Part shown: positions 1 through 7,690 of the stretch, piece by piece
Layout: each line of letters opens with the position of its first letter
Numbering within the stretch: position 1 is the stretch's first letter
From: Heterotrichella gracilis
Lineage: Eukaryota; Sar; Xanthophyceae; Tribonematales; Xanthonemataceae
Assembly: GCA_032358255.1 (NCBI GenBank)
Contig: JAULBX010028648.1
Span: forward strand, 2,430-27,527
DNA length: 25,098 nt
Direction: 5' to 3'
Notes under the pieces: model-generated
Seen by the model: the letters and a program-made list of their open reading frames with translations, nothing else
What the model was told of the DNA's origin: nothing
Databases searched by the model: none
Program-made: the position numbers and the translations under genes

Positions 1-540
1 AATCAATGTCGTGGGGGTGAACTGAGCAGCACTGGGAACCCTGGCTGTTTTTGTGATTTGCGTACTACGCCCTCAGCTGACTCTCGGTGAATTTGACTTC
101 TTTTCAACATATTTACCGCACGCATTCCCGGGCTTGTATGCAAATCAATGTCGTGGGGGTGAACTGAGCAGCACTGGGAACCCTGGCTGTTTTTGTGATT
201 TGCGTACTACGCCCTCAGCCGACTCTCGGTAAATTTGACTTCTTTTCAACATATTTACCGCACGCATTCCCGGGCTGGTATGCAAATCAATGTCGTGGGG
301 GTGAACTGCTGGGAACCCTACATCCCTGTTTTTTTTGTGATTGGCTTACACATACCATACTCGCTCTCAACTGACACTCGTTAATATTGGCCTATTTCAA
401 CATTTTTACCGCACGCATTTAACGCATTCCCAGGCTCATTCCGGGGCTTGTGTGCAAATCAATGTCTTGGGGGTGAACTGTTAGGAAACCCGGCTGCTTT
501 TTGTGAATTGCGTATTGGCCTCCACTGACGTTCAGCCCAA
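1..540. repeat. 142-bp satellite array
   Basis: Two nearly identical 142-bp units start at 1 and 143 and share the opening AATCAATGTCGTGGGGGTGA. A third unit starts at 285 and is stretched to about 172 bp by an extra segment around 420-450. A fourth, diverged and partial unit starts at 457 and fades out near 540. The array runs off the left edge of the window, so its full length is unknown. Units 1 and 2 differ by only a few bases, while the right-hand units are diverged, as expected where a satellite array decays at its border. No coding signal is seen. Confidence 0.93.
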
Positions 541-964
541 GTTGGTGGGCAAAAAATGAATATGATCTGGCAACGTGATGGCAGAGATGGCACCACGTTG
601 CTGTCCCAATTGCTGTCCCAAGTTGTGCCACGCTTTGTCAGCTCTGGGCACACTGCTCTAAAGTCCTACTACTAGGTCCTTCAGCCCAGAAACCTACTTG
701 GTTCCTGAGGTGTCACAAAATGGACTTGCAAAAAGGATGTCTGAGCTGATCGGCCAGCGCATATTGTGTGACAAAAAGCACTCCAACGTAGAGACAGCGT
801 GGATTTGCTCAAACACACTGCAACATCCAATCGCTTCTGATGCGGCTTTGTCATTGCGTCGGCTTGTTTCCTGCCTCCCCTGCATCATTGCTGCCGTACA
901 CCCCTTGCCTCGCCTCTGTGGCTATGGCCTGCCGCAGCTTTGCCATCCAGTCAACCTCACTGTC
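541..964. other. No supported gene; weak ORFs only
   Basis: This stretch sits between the satellite and a degenerate tandem repeat. A plus-strand reading frame at 698-1006 (102 codons) opens with a plausible stretch (MVPEVSQNGLAKRMSEL) but then runs into the tandem repeat. A 39-codon plus frame starts at 556. I recognise neither, see no convincing splice sites or start context, and treat both as chance or decayed sequence. Confidence 0.4.
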
Positions 965-1140
965 ACCTGCAGGGTATCGCAGGGCTCTAAAACCCTCACA
1001 GGGTAAAACAGAGAGCATAAACCCTTCACCAGGGTAAGGCAGACGTGCATGGAACCCTTGCCTGGGCATGGCGGGGGTCATTTGAAACTTTACCAAGGGT
1101 AACGCAGGACGCATGGAACCCTTGCAAGGCAAGGCAGGGT
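965..1140. repeat. Degenerate tandem repeat
   Basis: At least three imperfect units share the core AGGGTAA..GCAG followed by ATGGAACCCTTGC, spaced roughly 45-65 bp apart. On the minus strand they read as repeated PCxGF-like blocks (CKGSM, PRQGF, PGEGF, CEGF). The divergence between units is high and no gene is supported. Confidence 0.6.
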
Positions 1141-1357
1141 GCGCGTGTTCACCCCGATGGTAAACCGCCTGAGGATATGCACATGATGGGACGATGCAGG
1201 GAGGTTGCTTGGGACACCACTGAGGATATGCATCATTGCCCCATTACCACGTTCAATTGTAGTGCCTCCAAGCACATGCACCCGTCATGCACGGCGTACC
1301 TCAGCAGAGCAAATTGGTCCATGGCACTGAGGGTCTCCCCTGCGTCCGCCGCATCCT

Positions 1358-1546
1358 TCACCCCCCCCTCCACCTCAGCTGCAGCAAGCACCACCAGCCG
1401 CCCGCTGGCGCCCCTGCCCCCTTCCATCCCTCTTCTGATTCGCTCCCCTGCCCTGCCCTGGCTAGTAGGCAGATAATGTCCCGGTGCACAACCTCCTCTG
1501 AGCCCGCATACCCTAGCAAGGGTGCTACTTCGCGCGTTTGTTGGCC
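1358..1546 (-). pseudogene. proB: proB terminal exon, copy A (glutamate 5-kinase C-terminus)
   Basis: The minus strand has an acceptor TGCCTCCAG at 1547 and then reads GQQTREVAPLLGYAGSEE followed by VVHRDIICLL. This matches the C-terminal end of glutamate 5-kinases that carry a PUA-like domain, where an LGY..xEVVHRDN.. block closes the protein. The exon starts in phase 0 and joins in frame to the upstream exon ending KKIK (2203-2431), giving the expected IKG. The frame continues through a Gly/Ala-rich tail to a TGA at 1358. The Asn expected in HRDN is Ile here, while copy B (5885-6043) has Asn. Flanking DNA down to about 1226 is also shared with the two other copies. It is the last exon of the left-hand gene remnant. 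Confidence 0.82.
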
Positions 1547-2202
1547 CTGGAGGCAGGCAGATACAGTGCCAATTTCTTTGATATTTAAATCCCTGTTACC
1601 CTGCAGGGTTTCTGTCACCAAGGTGTGGTGGTGCACCAATTGCTTAGGGTCCAAGTGACTTGAAAGGCAGGCGAGCACTGTAGAACATGTCAGTAAGTAT
1701 GGGGGAAATTTGCTCTGAATACTACTAAACAAAAAGCCATGCATTTACTGGCGCTGCAAAGTACGGTGGTGGGTAAATTCGTTGCACAGTTCATTGATCG
1801 GATGTAGCGCACTTCATTTCACTAATGTTATTATTTGAAATGCCGCATGCGGCTACACCTTTGTGCGTTCACATCACATGCTGCTAGCCTCGAGACCCCA
1901 CCCATGCAACCAAGGTAACCAAGGTCAAGCGGCCACTGAACTGACTCCATGACTGCAGATAACCCCTGCATGCAACAGCATATTGCCTCCTCCCACAGCA
2001 TGCCTGGCGCGCGTGCACGGCACCACCCCATGTGGTCCACCCATGGATTGTACAGCCGAGCAAAGTTCGGCCCTCAGGTGCGAGGGGCATGCAACTCAGC
2101 GCTATGGTAGCTGCGCCCCAGTGCAGCCATGCCAGTGCTGATGACCATGGACGGCAACCACAACAGACAGCAGCGACATGGGCTGTGAGCAGTCCCTCCT
2201 AC
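1547..2202 (-). other. Intron between proB PUA exon and terminal exon
   Basis: This stretch is bounded on the minus strand by the donor GTAGGA at 2202-2197 and the acceptor CAG at 1549-1547. It contains no repeat family that I can match elsewhere in the window and no recognisable coding block. A 144-codon plus-strand frame starting at 2032 overlaps the PUA exon and is a shadow of it. Confidence 0.6.
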
Positions 2203-2431
2203 CTTGATTTTCTTCACTTCCTGGTGGGAGTAGTTGCTCAACCCCCTGGCGATTTCCCGTCCCTCCATGCCGCAGATGCGCACCCCGTCCTGCGCGTTAA
2301 AATCCCCAACCACCCTCACAATCCCCGCTGGAAACAGGGATTTGCGCCTGTCCCTGACCGCGCGCCCAGCCCCATCCATGATCTACAGCTCCCCTCACAT
2401 AGGCACGCTCAGCAGCCACCGCTTCTTACCC
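2203..2431 (-). pseudogene. proB: proB PUA-domain exon with two in-frame stops
   Basis: Glutamate 5-kinase phosphorylates glutamate in the first step of proline synthesis, and its C-terminal PUA-like domain is encoded here. The minus strand reads GKKRWLLSVP, then DRRKSLFPAGIVRVVGDF, then EGREIARGLSNYSHQEV. This follows the family pattern KRW..., SLLPAGI..V.GDF, G.EIARGL.NYS.xEl.xIKG. It is bounded by an acceptor (ATGCCAG) and a donor (AAG|GTAGGA). The phases fit both neighbours: the preceding exon ends in AG and this one supplies the G of an Arg codon, and it ends in phase 0. Two stops interrupt it, TGA at 2397-2395 and TAG at 2385-2383, within the segment that should read RGEL.x(D)xGA. The TGA sits where Arg is expected and is consistent with CGA to TGA. 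I therefore call it a pseudogene exon. A 16-24 bp GT..AG segment could remove the stops but is too short for a normal intron. Confidence 0.85.
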
Positions 2432-2916
2432 CTGGCATGGAAAGTGCGGGTCAAATGACGTTGTAAGTAGAGGTCTAAGCCAAGTAGAGGTAAAAACTTA
2501 GGATGGTAATCAGGGGCATGGTATAAGCCAAAATGAGAATAGGATGGTCAGGCAAACAGGCAGTCAATAAGAGGATACGTAGAGGAAGGACAAGGACGGT
2601 GCCTTCCCCAAGCGCGATCTTCAACAGCGGTGTGCCTGTTGGTGATGCATTGGAAACCCTAAAACCCTACAATCCATAACCACCTAAGATGCCCAACTGT
2701 TTCGCTTACAATGCAAGGCTGGCATGCAAGAGCCCAGTGTCATGTAAAACAGATAGCTTTGTGCTGGCAACAATGCGCTGCCTCACACTGTTTCACTTGA
2801 ATGGTCTAGCCATCGCATGGGGGTGTGGCGCGAGCGTTTCCATACGTGCATTGCAGTGACCTCCAGCATGCAGTGTGCCCTTCCAACTCATCCCCAACCC
2901 CCACCCACGCCCGCAC
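2432..2916 (-). other. Intron of the proB remnant
   Basis: This is the intron between the kinase exon (donor G|GTGCGG at 2916) and the PUA exon (acceptor CCATGCCAG at 2432-2434). Nothing else recognisable lies within it. Part of 2817-2916 stays open on both strands as a shadow of the adjacent exon. Confidence 0.6.
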
Positions 2917-3107
2917 CTTGCAGCATGTGGCAGCGGCTGGAACACAGTGCCAATCCTCTCCCCCCCAAGTATTTTGGGTATGGTCCCTGGCTCAGCTGCC
3001 ATGCATATGACCATCTTGCACCCCGCAGCAGTGGCGATGCACGCAGCAGTGAGCTTGGTGGCCATGTCGCCAGTGCCCCACTGGCTGTCGGAGGTGCTGG
3101 TGTCAAC
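2917..3107 (-). pseudogene. proB: proB kinase-domain exon (WGTG...MATK block)
   Basis: The minus strand reads VDTSTSDSQWGTGDMATKL, then IATAAGCKMVIC, then IPKILGGERIGTVF. This is the conserved end of the amino-acid kinase domain of glutamate 5-kinase (family pattern S..WGTGGM.TKl.AA.iA...G...vI, I..I..GE..GT.F). A C-rich tract and the acceptor CATCCAG at 3108 precede it, and it ends at the donor GCAAG|GTGCGG. Its 191 bp start in phase 0 and end with AG, matching the next exon. Two normally invariant positions are changed: WGTGGM has become WGTGDM, and the Arg of AARIA has become Cys. Both fit single G-to-A or C-to-T transitions and suggest decay. The exon expected upstream was not found. Confidence 0.88.
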
Positions 3108-3370
3108 CTGGATGGGGTGTGGGGGTAGTGGGGGTGTGGGGGGGGCACTGGAAGGGGTGGGGGGGGGAGTGGTTGTTGGTTTGGGATGGGGTGTGTGCAG
3201 ACGTGGGCGTGGGTGTGGGATGGGGGTGTGGGCATGGGGTGGTAAGTGTGGGTGTGGATGCGGTTGAAGGATGGGGGTGTGGTGTGGGTTGAGGGGGTTT
3301 GGAGGTGGGCAGGGCGTGGCATGCAATGCAGGGAAGGGGGGTAAGGGGGAAAAGGGTAGGTTGCATGAGA
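3108..3370. repeat. G-rich (plus) / C-A-rich (minus) low-complexity tract
   Basis: The plus strand is a run of GGGGTGTGG-like words with several G tracts of four or more bases, and the minus strand is correspondingly C/A-rich. On the minus strand it lies directly upstream of the proB acceptor at 3108 and probably acts as, or expanded from, the polypyrimidine tract of that intron. Open frames across it are artefacts of composition. Confidence 0.7.
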
Positions 3371-3589
3371 GGGGGCCTGAGGAGAGCGCTTGACATGGCA
3401 GGACAGGTATATGTGTTTATGGGTGGGTGTGCCAACCGAAACTTCTGACACCACCTGCATGCCATTGCCCCACCTTCCCCCTTGCGCCGCCACAATTGTT
3501 TCGCCCATCACCCGACACCGCGTTATGTATGCCCTTGGCCCTTTGTTGTTTACTACCTATCTATCTATTATTAGCAATTACCTGCTCCT
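3371..3589. other. No supported gene
   Basis: This is a mixed region between the G-rich tract and family A copy 1. Two minus-strand frames (from 3511 and 3495) run through it into the low-complexity tract. A short TATC microsatellite lies near 3557. I see no convincing exon. Confidence 0.4.
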
Positions 3590-4860
3590 GGGTGGTGGCA
3601 CCCTCATCCTCCACTGCCAGGACCTGGTGAGGCCAATGGGTGGCGGCCTCATTGCTTACATTGATGCCTGTGCTGCGCTGGTGCCAGGTGCCTACGTAGC
3701 CTGCGTTGACATGGAAAGGGTGTAACCTAAAAAACACATTTATTGGAATACCTATATACCTGTATACCTGTAGCCTGCCCTATAACAGGTGCGTTTGGCA
3801 AGGAAGCATACATCTAAAGAAATTTGCTTTGCCCTTCGACCTGTGGCTGCAGAGGGAGGGTGCACGCGTCACGAGGGGAGGGTCGAGGCCAGATATTCAG
3901 TGAGGATAATGCTAACAAGGTGGGCTGGGTCCCCTGGTAACCAGCAAATGATCACCTTAAGTGCACCAATTTTATAGGTCGTTGGCACTAGATTGGTTGC
4001 GCTGCATTTCAGCCAGCGAGCTCTGGCTAGGCAATATATTACTTTGCGCACACTCACTTGGCTGGTATAACAGTTTGATCAACTGCAATTACCTCTCTGG
4101 TCTGCTGGACCTAAGCAAGAGATACATGCAGTTGATCACAGCCCATGCTTTAGCTATTAGGTAAAGCAAGCTTCAGACTTTGTACAAAAGTGGTGGAAAT
4201 AGAGTACACAAGCCATTGGGTGTACCAAGTAGCAGGCAATCGAGGACTTGTACCAGATTCTCGATTGCCTGCTACTCAATGGCTGCAAGATGCAACAACC
4301 AAACTGGCAGAGGATGGGTGGAAACCTGGCACCAGGACATACATTGTAGCCGGTGGATAAACCCTAGCCTGGCACCTGCACAGAGCCCAAGTGACAGCGG
4401 GGTTGCTGCTGAATGCACCAAGGGACCGCGCAATCATCTTACCCATTGTTTTGTAAAACGGCCCGATGCATCTTTAACCTGATACTCTTCAACACCCCAA
4501 TGCCATTGGAAAAAAATAAAATTTGCATACAGAGCCCTGTGCACAAATCAATGCAGCTACCACCAGCTATATTGAGACACCGTGCTATGGGCCATAAGAA
4601 GGAGCATGCAAGAAGATAAAGGGATATTATGCACAGGCAGGTGAGGTGAGGGGAGGGGAGTGCGCACCTGCCCCTCATGCAATCCCCGCAGCCTTTGCCC
4701 CAAGCCACTCCAACGCTGCGGCGTGAGATTCACCCATTTTGACACCCCTCACCCAGCTCACTAAGCTCCCCCTGTATGCCCTGTGCACGACTGGGTGTGC
4801 TTCTGGCGGGGTGTACAGGGTGGGCTGAGCCAGCTGGGTGAGGGCGTGTGAGATATTAGA
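3590..4860 (-). mobile_element. Family A copy 1 (multi-exon repeat, degraded)
   Basis: This copy aligns along its length with segments at 18372-20930 and 22730-25098. Shared landmarks include GAGGGAGGGTGCA near 3853, AGGTGGGCTG near 3918, the CTGGACC(C)TAAGCAAG block near 4107, AGCAGGCAATCGAG near 4231, and the AAGATAAAGGGA...GTGCGCACCTGCC block at 4610-4680. At the left end the minus strand reads VEDEGATTQEQ, resembling QDEGATTEEW of copy 3. The exons open in copies 2 and 3 are broken here. All copies keep intron-like sequence, so duplication was at DNA level. Whether this is a transposon or a duplicated host gene is not settled, and I saw no terminal repeats or transposase motif. Confidence 0.65.
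4228..4276. repeat. Perfect 17-bp inverted repeat (hairpin)
   Basis: AGTAGCAGGCAATCGAG at 4228-4244 is repeated as its exact reverse complement at 4260-4276, with a 15-base loop. The left arm is ancestral to family A (it is present near 19196 and 23431), but the right arm is unique to this copy. Confidence 0.9.
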
Positions 4861-4937
4861 ATTTCATGCCGCAGATTTTGAGGGGAGAGGAACCGGGGCG
4901 CGTCTCACTCCAGCAGCGCAAACCGGGCCCGCTTTTC
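4861..4937. other. Junction between family A copy 1 and proB fragment
   Basis: This short stretch carries no recognisable feature. It marks the boundary where similarity to family A ends and similarity to the proB 3' flank begins. Confidence 0.4.
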
Positions 4938-5190
4938 ATCATGGTCCCATTACCAGGAACACTCAAAAGTAGTTCCTCCAAGCACATGCGCCAATCATGC
5001 AAGGTCGTACCTCGGTAGCGCAAATCGGTTCATGACACTGCCGGAAGTCCCCCCGTCGGCCGCATCCATCACCCCCCCCTCCGCCTCAGCTGCAGCAATC
5101 ACCACTGGCGCCCCTGCCCCCCTCCCTCCTGTCGCCTGATTTGCTCCCCTGCCCTGGCTGACAGGCAGATGTTGTCCCTGGCCATTGGCC
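4938..5190 (-). pseudogene. proB: proB terminal exon, copy C (5'-truncated)
   Basis: This is the third and most damaged copy of the proB 3' end. The minus strand retains RDNICL followed by the Gly/Ala-rich tail DNA and the 3' flank also seen at 1226-1358 and 5718-5885. It lacks the GQQT...LLGYAG half and its acceptor. Similarity stops abruptly near 5185-5190, where the sequence changes to unrelated DNA, so this is a truncation breakpoint. Confidence 0.72.
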
Positions 5191-5717
5191 CTGCATCTTG
5201 ATGTACAAGCGCATGCAGTCTGTGTTGTGAAAGCCGAGTGTGTGTGCATTTTGCATCCTGAATGCTGAAGCTGAGTGTGTCTTGCATTGCAAGCCGGGGA
5301 GAAGGTGTAAAGAGTACTCTCTACACTAGTGTCCCTTGCAGCAAAACAGCGAACATTGCACTGCAATTAGAGAACTGTACAGTGCAATGCAAAAGCAGAG
5401 GCCGATACAGGAGCCACAGAAGGGGCATGGGCGCAGTGGGGACAGCGAGCATGTGGTGCCATGATGGTGCTTTGCGATGCTCATGACCGCTTTAGGCAGC
5501 AGTTACAGCAGTATACGCCAAAACAACTCTCTCCTTCATTCCAATTGCAATGTGAATCCCAGCATGTATGATACACCCCTTAGGCATGCACCTTCCAATA
5601 TGATAGTAACCGCCCCAACAGGAGCTGCTCCAGGACCTAGGCAGCGGGCATGCCATCAAGGGTGTGAATGTATAAACCCGGAATCAAATTCCTGGCTGAC
5701 ATATTGACACCCTGATA
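5191..5717. other. No gene seen
   Basis: This is spacer between two proB 3'-end copies. Frames of 60-76 codons exist on both strands, but none shows a family motif, a conserved block shared with another part of the window, or a convincing exon boundary. Confidence 0.45.
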
Positions 5718-5884
5718 CCACCATTACCCCATCCGATCTACGGCAGTGCCTCCATGCGCATGCGACCATCATGCAAGGCCATACCTTACATACCTCAGCA
5801 GCACAAATCGGTCCATGACACTGCCGGAATCGCCCCCGTCCGCTGCATCTCCATCACCTCCCCCCTCCGCCTCAGCTGCAGCAA
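5718..5884 (-). repeat. Shared 3' flank of proB copies
   Basis: This DNA lies downstream, on the minus strand, of the proB stop at 5885. It is shared with 1226-1358 and 4938-5050. It includes a minus-strand frame reading AAAEAEGG...DAADGG that is similar in all three copies, and a good donor-like GAG|GTATGT near 5797. The similarity is at DNA level, and I read it as 3' untranslated or intronic sequence copied with the exon. Confidence 0.6.
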
Positions 5885-6043
5885 TCACCACCCGCCGCCC
5901 GCTGGCGCACCCGCTCCCCTCCAAACCTCTTCTGTTTTGCTCCCCTGCCCTGCCCTGGCTAGTAGGCAGATGTTGTCCCGGTGCACCACCTGCTCTGAGC
6001 CCGCATACCCTAGCAAGGGGGCCACCTCCCCCGTTTGCTGGCC
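5885..6043 (-). pseudogene. proB: proB terminal exon, copy B (best preserved)
   Basis: After the acceptor CCTCCAG at 6044 the minus strand reads GQQTGEVAPLLGYAGSEQ, VVHRDNICLLARAGQG and a short Gly/Ala-rich tail ending in TGA at 5885 (52 codons plus stop). It keeps the HRDN signature that copy A has lost. It is the best view of the true C-terminus of this glutamate 5-kinase. In minus-strand order it follows exon 2 (6391-6540) directly, although kinase-core and PUA exons should lie between. Phase 1 at the end of exon 2 does not match the phase 0 start here, so direct splicing would not give a frame. Confidence 0.83.
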
Positions 6044-6390
6044 CTGGAGGGAGGCAAGAAATCATAAATTCAAACAATTTATATTTGAACATTTAGGGAC
6101 GGTATGGGATGCATGGAATCTACTGTAACATCCTAGGCTGTAGGTAACAGATTTTAGGATCCCTGGAATTCCCCTGCGCCAGCCCCAGTGGCGGTAGGAG
6201 TCGTCCCATTAAGCGCGTGTGCTGAACCAACACTGCTGACAGGGTTTAGAGCTCATACTTCTATGCTCCCAGGTTCGAGGTCAATGTTCTTGCGTGTTTC
6301 GCGCACCATCAGTGCCAAAGTAATACTCGGTGCAGAAGGGAGTTTGGGGTTTATACTTTTAAATTCATGACCCCTGGAACTGCAGCTTAC
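6044..6390. other. Intron or rearranged spacer
   Basis: This stretch lies between proB exon 2 and the copy B terminal exon. A 60-codon plus frame (6188-6370) and an interrupted minus frame containing RETRKNIDLEPGSIE look protein-like, but I cannot assign either to a family. The central proB exons expected here are not present. Confidence 0.4.
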
Positions 6391-6540
6391 CAGCCCCAGT
6401 GCTGAGAACACGCTTTAGGTGCACCTGGTCCACAGCCCCCAGCGCCTGCTTCTGTGCCAACCCGGGTGGGGGCGAGGACAGGCCTAGGCGCTGGCACCCC
6501 ACACCCACCGCTCCACTAGACACTATGAGGATATGATGGC
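6391..6540 (-). pseudogene. proB: proB exon 2 (SSGAVGVG block)
   Basis: The minus strand reads HHILIVSSGAVGVGCQRLGL followed by GLAQKQALGAVDQVHLKRV. This is the hallmark N-terminal block of glutamate 5-kinase (VlVSSGAVgvG...L, iaxKQAlAAVGQ). The acceptor CCGTCCCCAG precedes it and the donor GGGGCTG|GTAAGC follows. Its first two bases complete the Gly codon begun by exon 1. The invariant Gly of AVGQ is Asp here (GGC to GAC), the same kind of change as in the WGTGDM exon. The exon itself is open, 150 bp, and ends in phase 1. The next recognisable proB exon with the correct order is about 3.3 kb away and starts in phase 0, so at least one exon is missing between them. Confidence 0.9.
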
Positions 6541-6783
6541 CTGGGGACGGGGAGGGAGAGTGGGTCACTCGCGGGCAGAGGCGGGCGATGCGGCGGCACA
6601 TGTCGGAGGTGTGATGGTGGGTGTTGCAGTGACATTGTGTTATGGATATGTAACCTGGGTGAAATCCTGCATCCTAAATGCCTGCCTGCTGCCTGCACGT
6701 ACCTTGCCACTTCACAAACCCTACAAAAACCCCGCTACGTGGTGTACCCTGCACACACAAAACCCTATCACCCTAGCACCCAC
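6541..6783 (-). other. Intron between proB exons 1 and 2
   Basis: This is a 243-bp segment with a donor G|GTGGGT at 6783 and a pyrimidine-rich acceptor (CTCCCTCCCCGTCCCCAG) ending at 6541. The phases on both sides agree, which supports a genuine ancestral intron. Confidence 0.7.
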
Positions 6784-6901
6784 CTGCTGCAGGCAGGTCT
6801 TTTGCCGGTTCGCGCACCCCTGGTAGTGCGGTGAGGTTGAGACACTGCTGGTTGGCTCGGAGCAAGCTGCTGGTGCCACCTTTAAGGTAACCAGGTCAGA
6901 C
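6784..6901 (-). pseudogene. proB: proB exon 1 of the visible part (KVGTSSL block), frameshifted
   Basis: The minus strand reads DLVTLKV in one frame and GTSSLLRANQQ, CLNLTALPGV and DLPAAG in another. Together these match the start of glutamate 5-kinase (vVVKVGTSSL..., L....l..l...i..L...G). The frame changes exactly inside the nucleotide-binding KVGT motif. AAGGTGGCACC appears to have lost one G from the expected AAGGTGGGCACC, a one-base deletion that would disable translation. A pyrimidine-rich acceptor ending TTCAG lies at 6902. The exon ends with a single G in phase 1 before GTGGGT and joins exon 2 in frame. The start codon and any transit peptide should lie further upstream and were not identified. 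Confidence 0.85.
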
Positions 6902-7069
6902 CTGAACTTCATTGAATGGGAGGGGTGGGAGGTGGTGGGTGAGAATGGGTGAGGCCCCAAGAGGGCAAGTGCATCACTTTGCTTGTGTTTAAGTACTTAA
7001 GCTGGAGTGTCCAGGACCTGTACACTGGAAAACGGCAAAGGGGCGGGTAGTGTAGGTAGTCACCCAGCT
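6902..7069. other. Upstream intron or spacer, no gene seen
   Basis: Just above the exon 1 acceptor the minus strand is C-rich, as expected for a polypyrimidine tract. Beyond that nothing is recognised. Confidence 0.4.
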
Positions 7070-7690
7070 ATATGCATGCATATGGCAGTGGAGTCAAAAT
7101 CAAACACACACAGTGTGTCCAGTACTAGTGCAACCGTTGCACAAACTAGAAAATGTGTTTATGAGTGTTCATGGTGACCAGCAGTATCGCCCACGTGTAC
7201 AGCTGGTGCATACGTGGGAATGGCTGCAGCACCACATGTAAACCACATGACACCAAGCACGACGGGCACTCACGTAATCTGGCTGTTTCACATCCCCCTA
7301 CGACGCGCCCAGCGCTGTGTGAACGACGCATTGCTGAGGTAGAATGGCAGCAGAGCGCCTAGCAGTGCGAGTGCTTGAAGTGACGTTTCGCGATGGGCCA
7401 TAGGCTTACCCGTACGCATGCAACGCAGTACCGACGTAGGTTGGTATGGACGGCTGTACACCTCCCATCTGCTGCCTCTGCACTTTAACCACAGTGTTGC
7501 CTGATCCTGGTCTTTGGTTGTGCACCCTTCTAAGGTACCTCCCGCATGTGTCTCCCGCATGTGTCCCTCATCACCCTGCTGGTTCTTACCGTTGCTGGTT
7601 CTCACCGTGCTGGTTCACAAACTTATTTGCCGAGTGCAGGGTGGTAGATTTACCTAAAACCCGTCAGGATGCCTGCTGGTTGTTGGGGAC
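7070..7690. repeat. Family C repeat, copy 1
   Basis: About 620 bp match 21097-21692 in the same orientation. Landmarks are the palindrome ATATGCATGCATAT (7070-7083), a CCCCTACGACGCGCCC-like block near 7296, GGCAGCAGAGCGCCTAG near 7347, TCTGCTGCCTCTGCAC near 7469, and GCAGGGTGGTAG.TTTACCTAA near 7636. Frames are not conserved between the copies, so it is probably non-coding. Both copies lie at the upstream (minus-strand 5') side of a duplicated gene, proB here and family A copy 2 there. Confidence 0.8.

Noticed and set aside
1045-1658. Plus-strand frames of 123 and 143 codons over the proB terminal exon
   Set aside because: They are antisense shadows of the minus-strand proB exon and its shared flank; the minus frame has the family motifs and splice sites.
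2032-2466. 144-codon plus-strand frame
   Set aside because: It overlaps the PUA exon in antisense and has no domain of its own.
3425-3460. Possible tiny proB exon reading MQVVSEVS upstream of the WGTG exon
   Set aside because: It resembles the VV.d(v/i)s stretch that should precede the exon, but the match is only a few residues and its donor GTTGGC is poor.
2793-3511. Long minus frames of 177 and 207 codons read as continuous proteins
   Set aside because: Only 2917-3107 is supported; the rest is Pro/His/Thr-rich translation of the C/A-rich intron tract.
5769-6092. 107-codon minus frame (AAAEAEGG...VMDRFVLL) as a separate conserved protein
   Set aside because: Its conservation among three copies is explained by DNA-level duplication of the proB 3' end; the proB frame is a different one.
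6265-6285. tRNA T-loop-like GGTTCGAGGTC
   Set aside because: No acceptor stem, D-arm or anticodon arm can be built around it.
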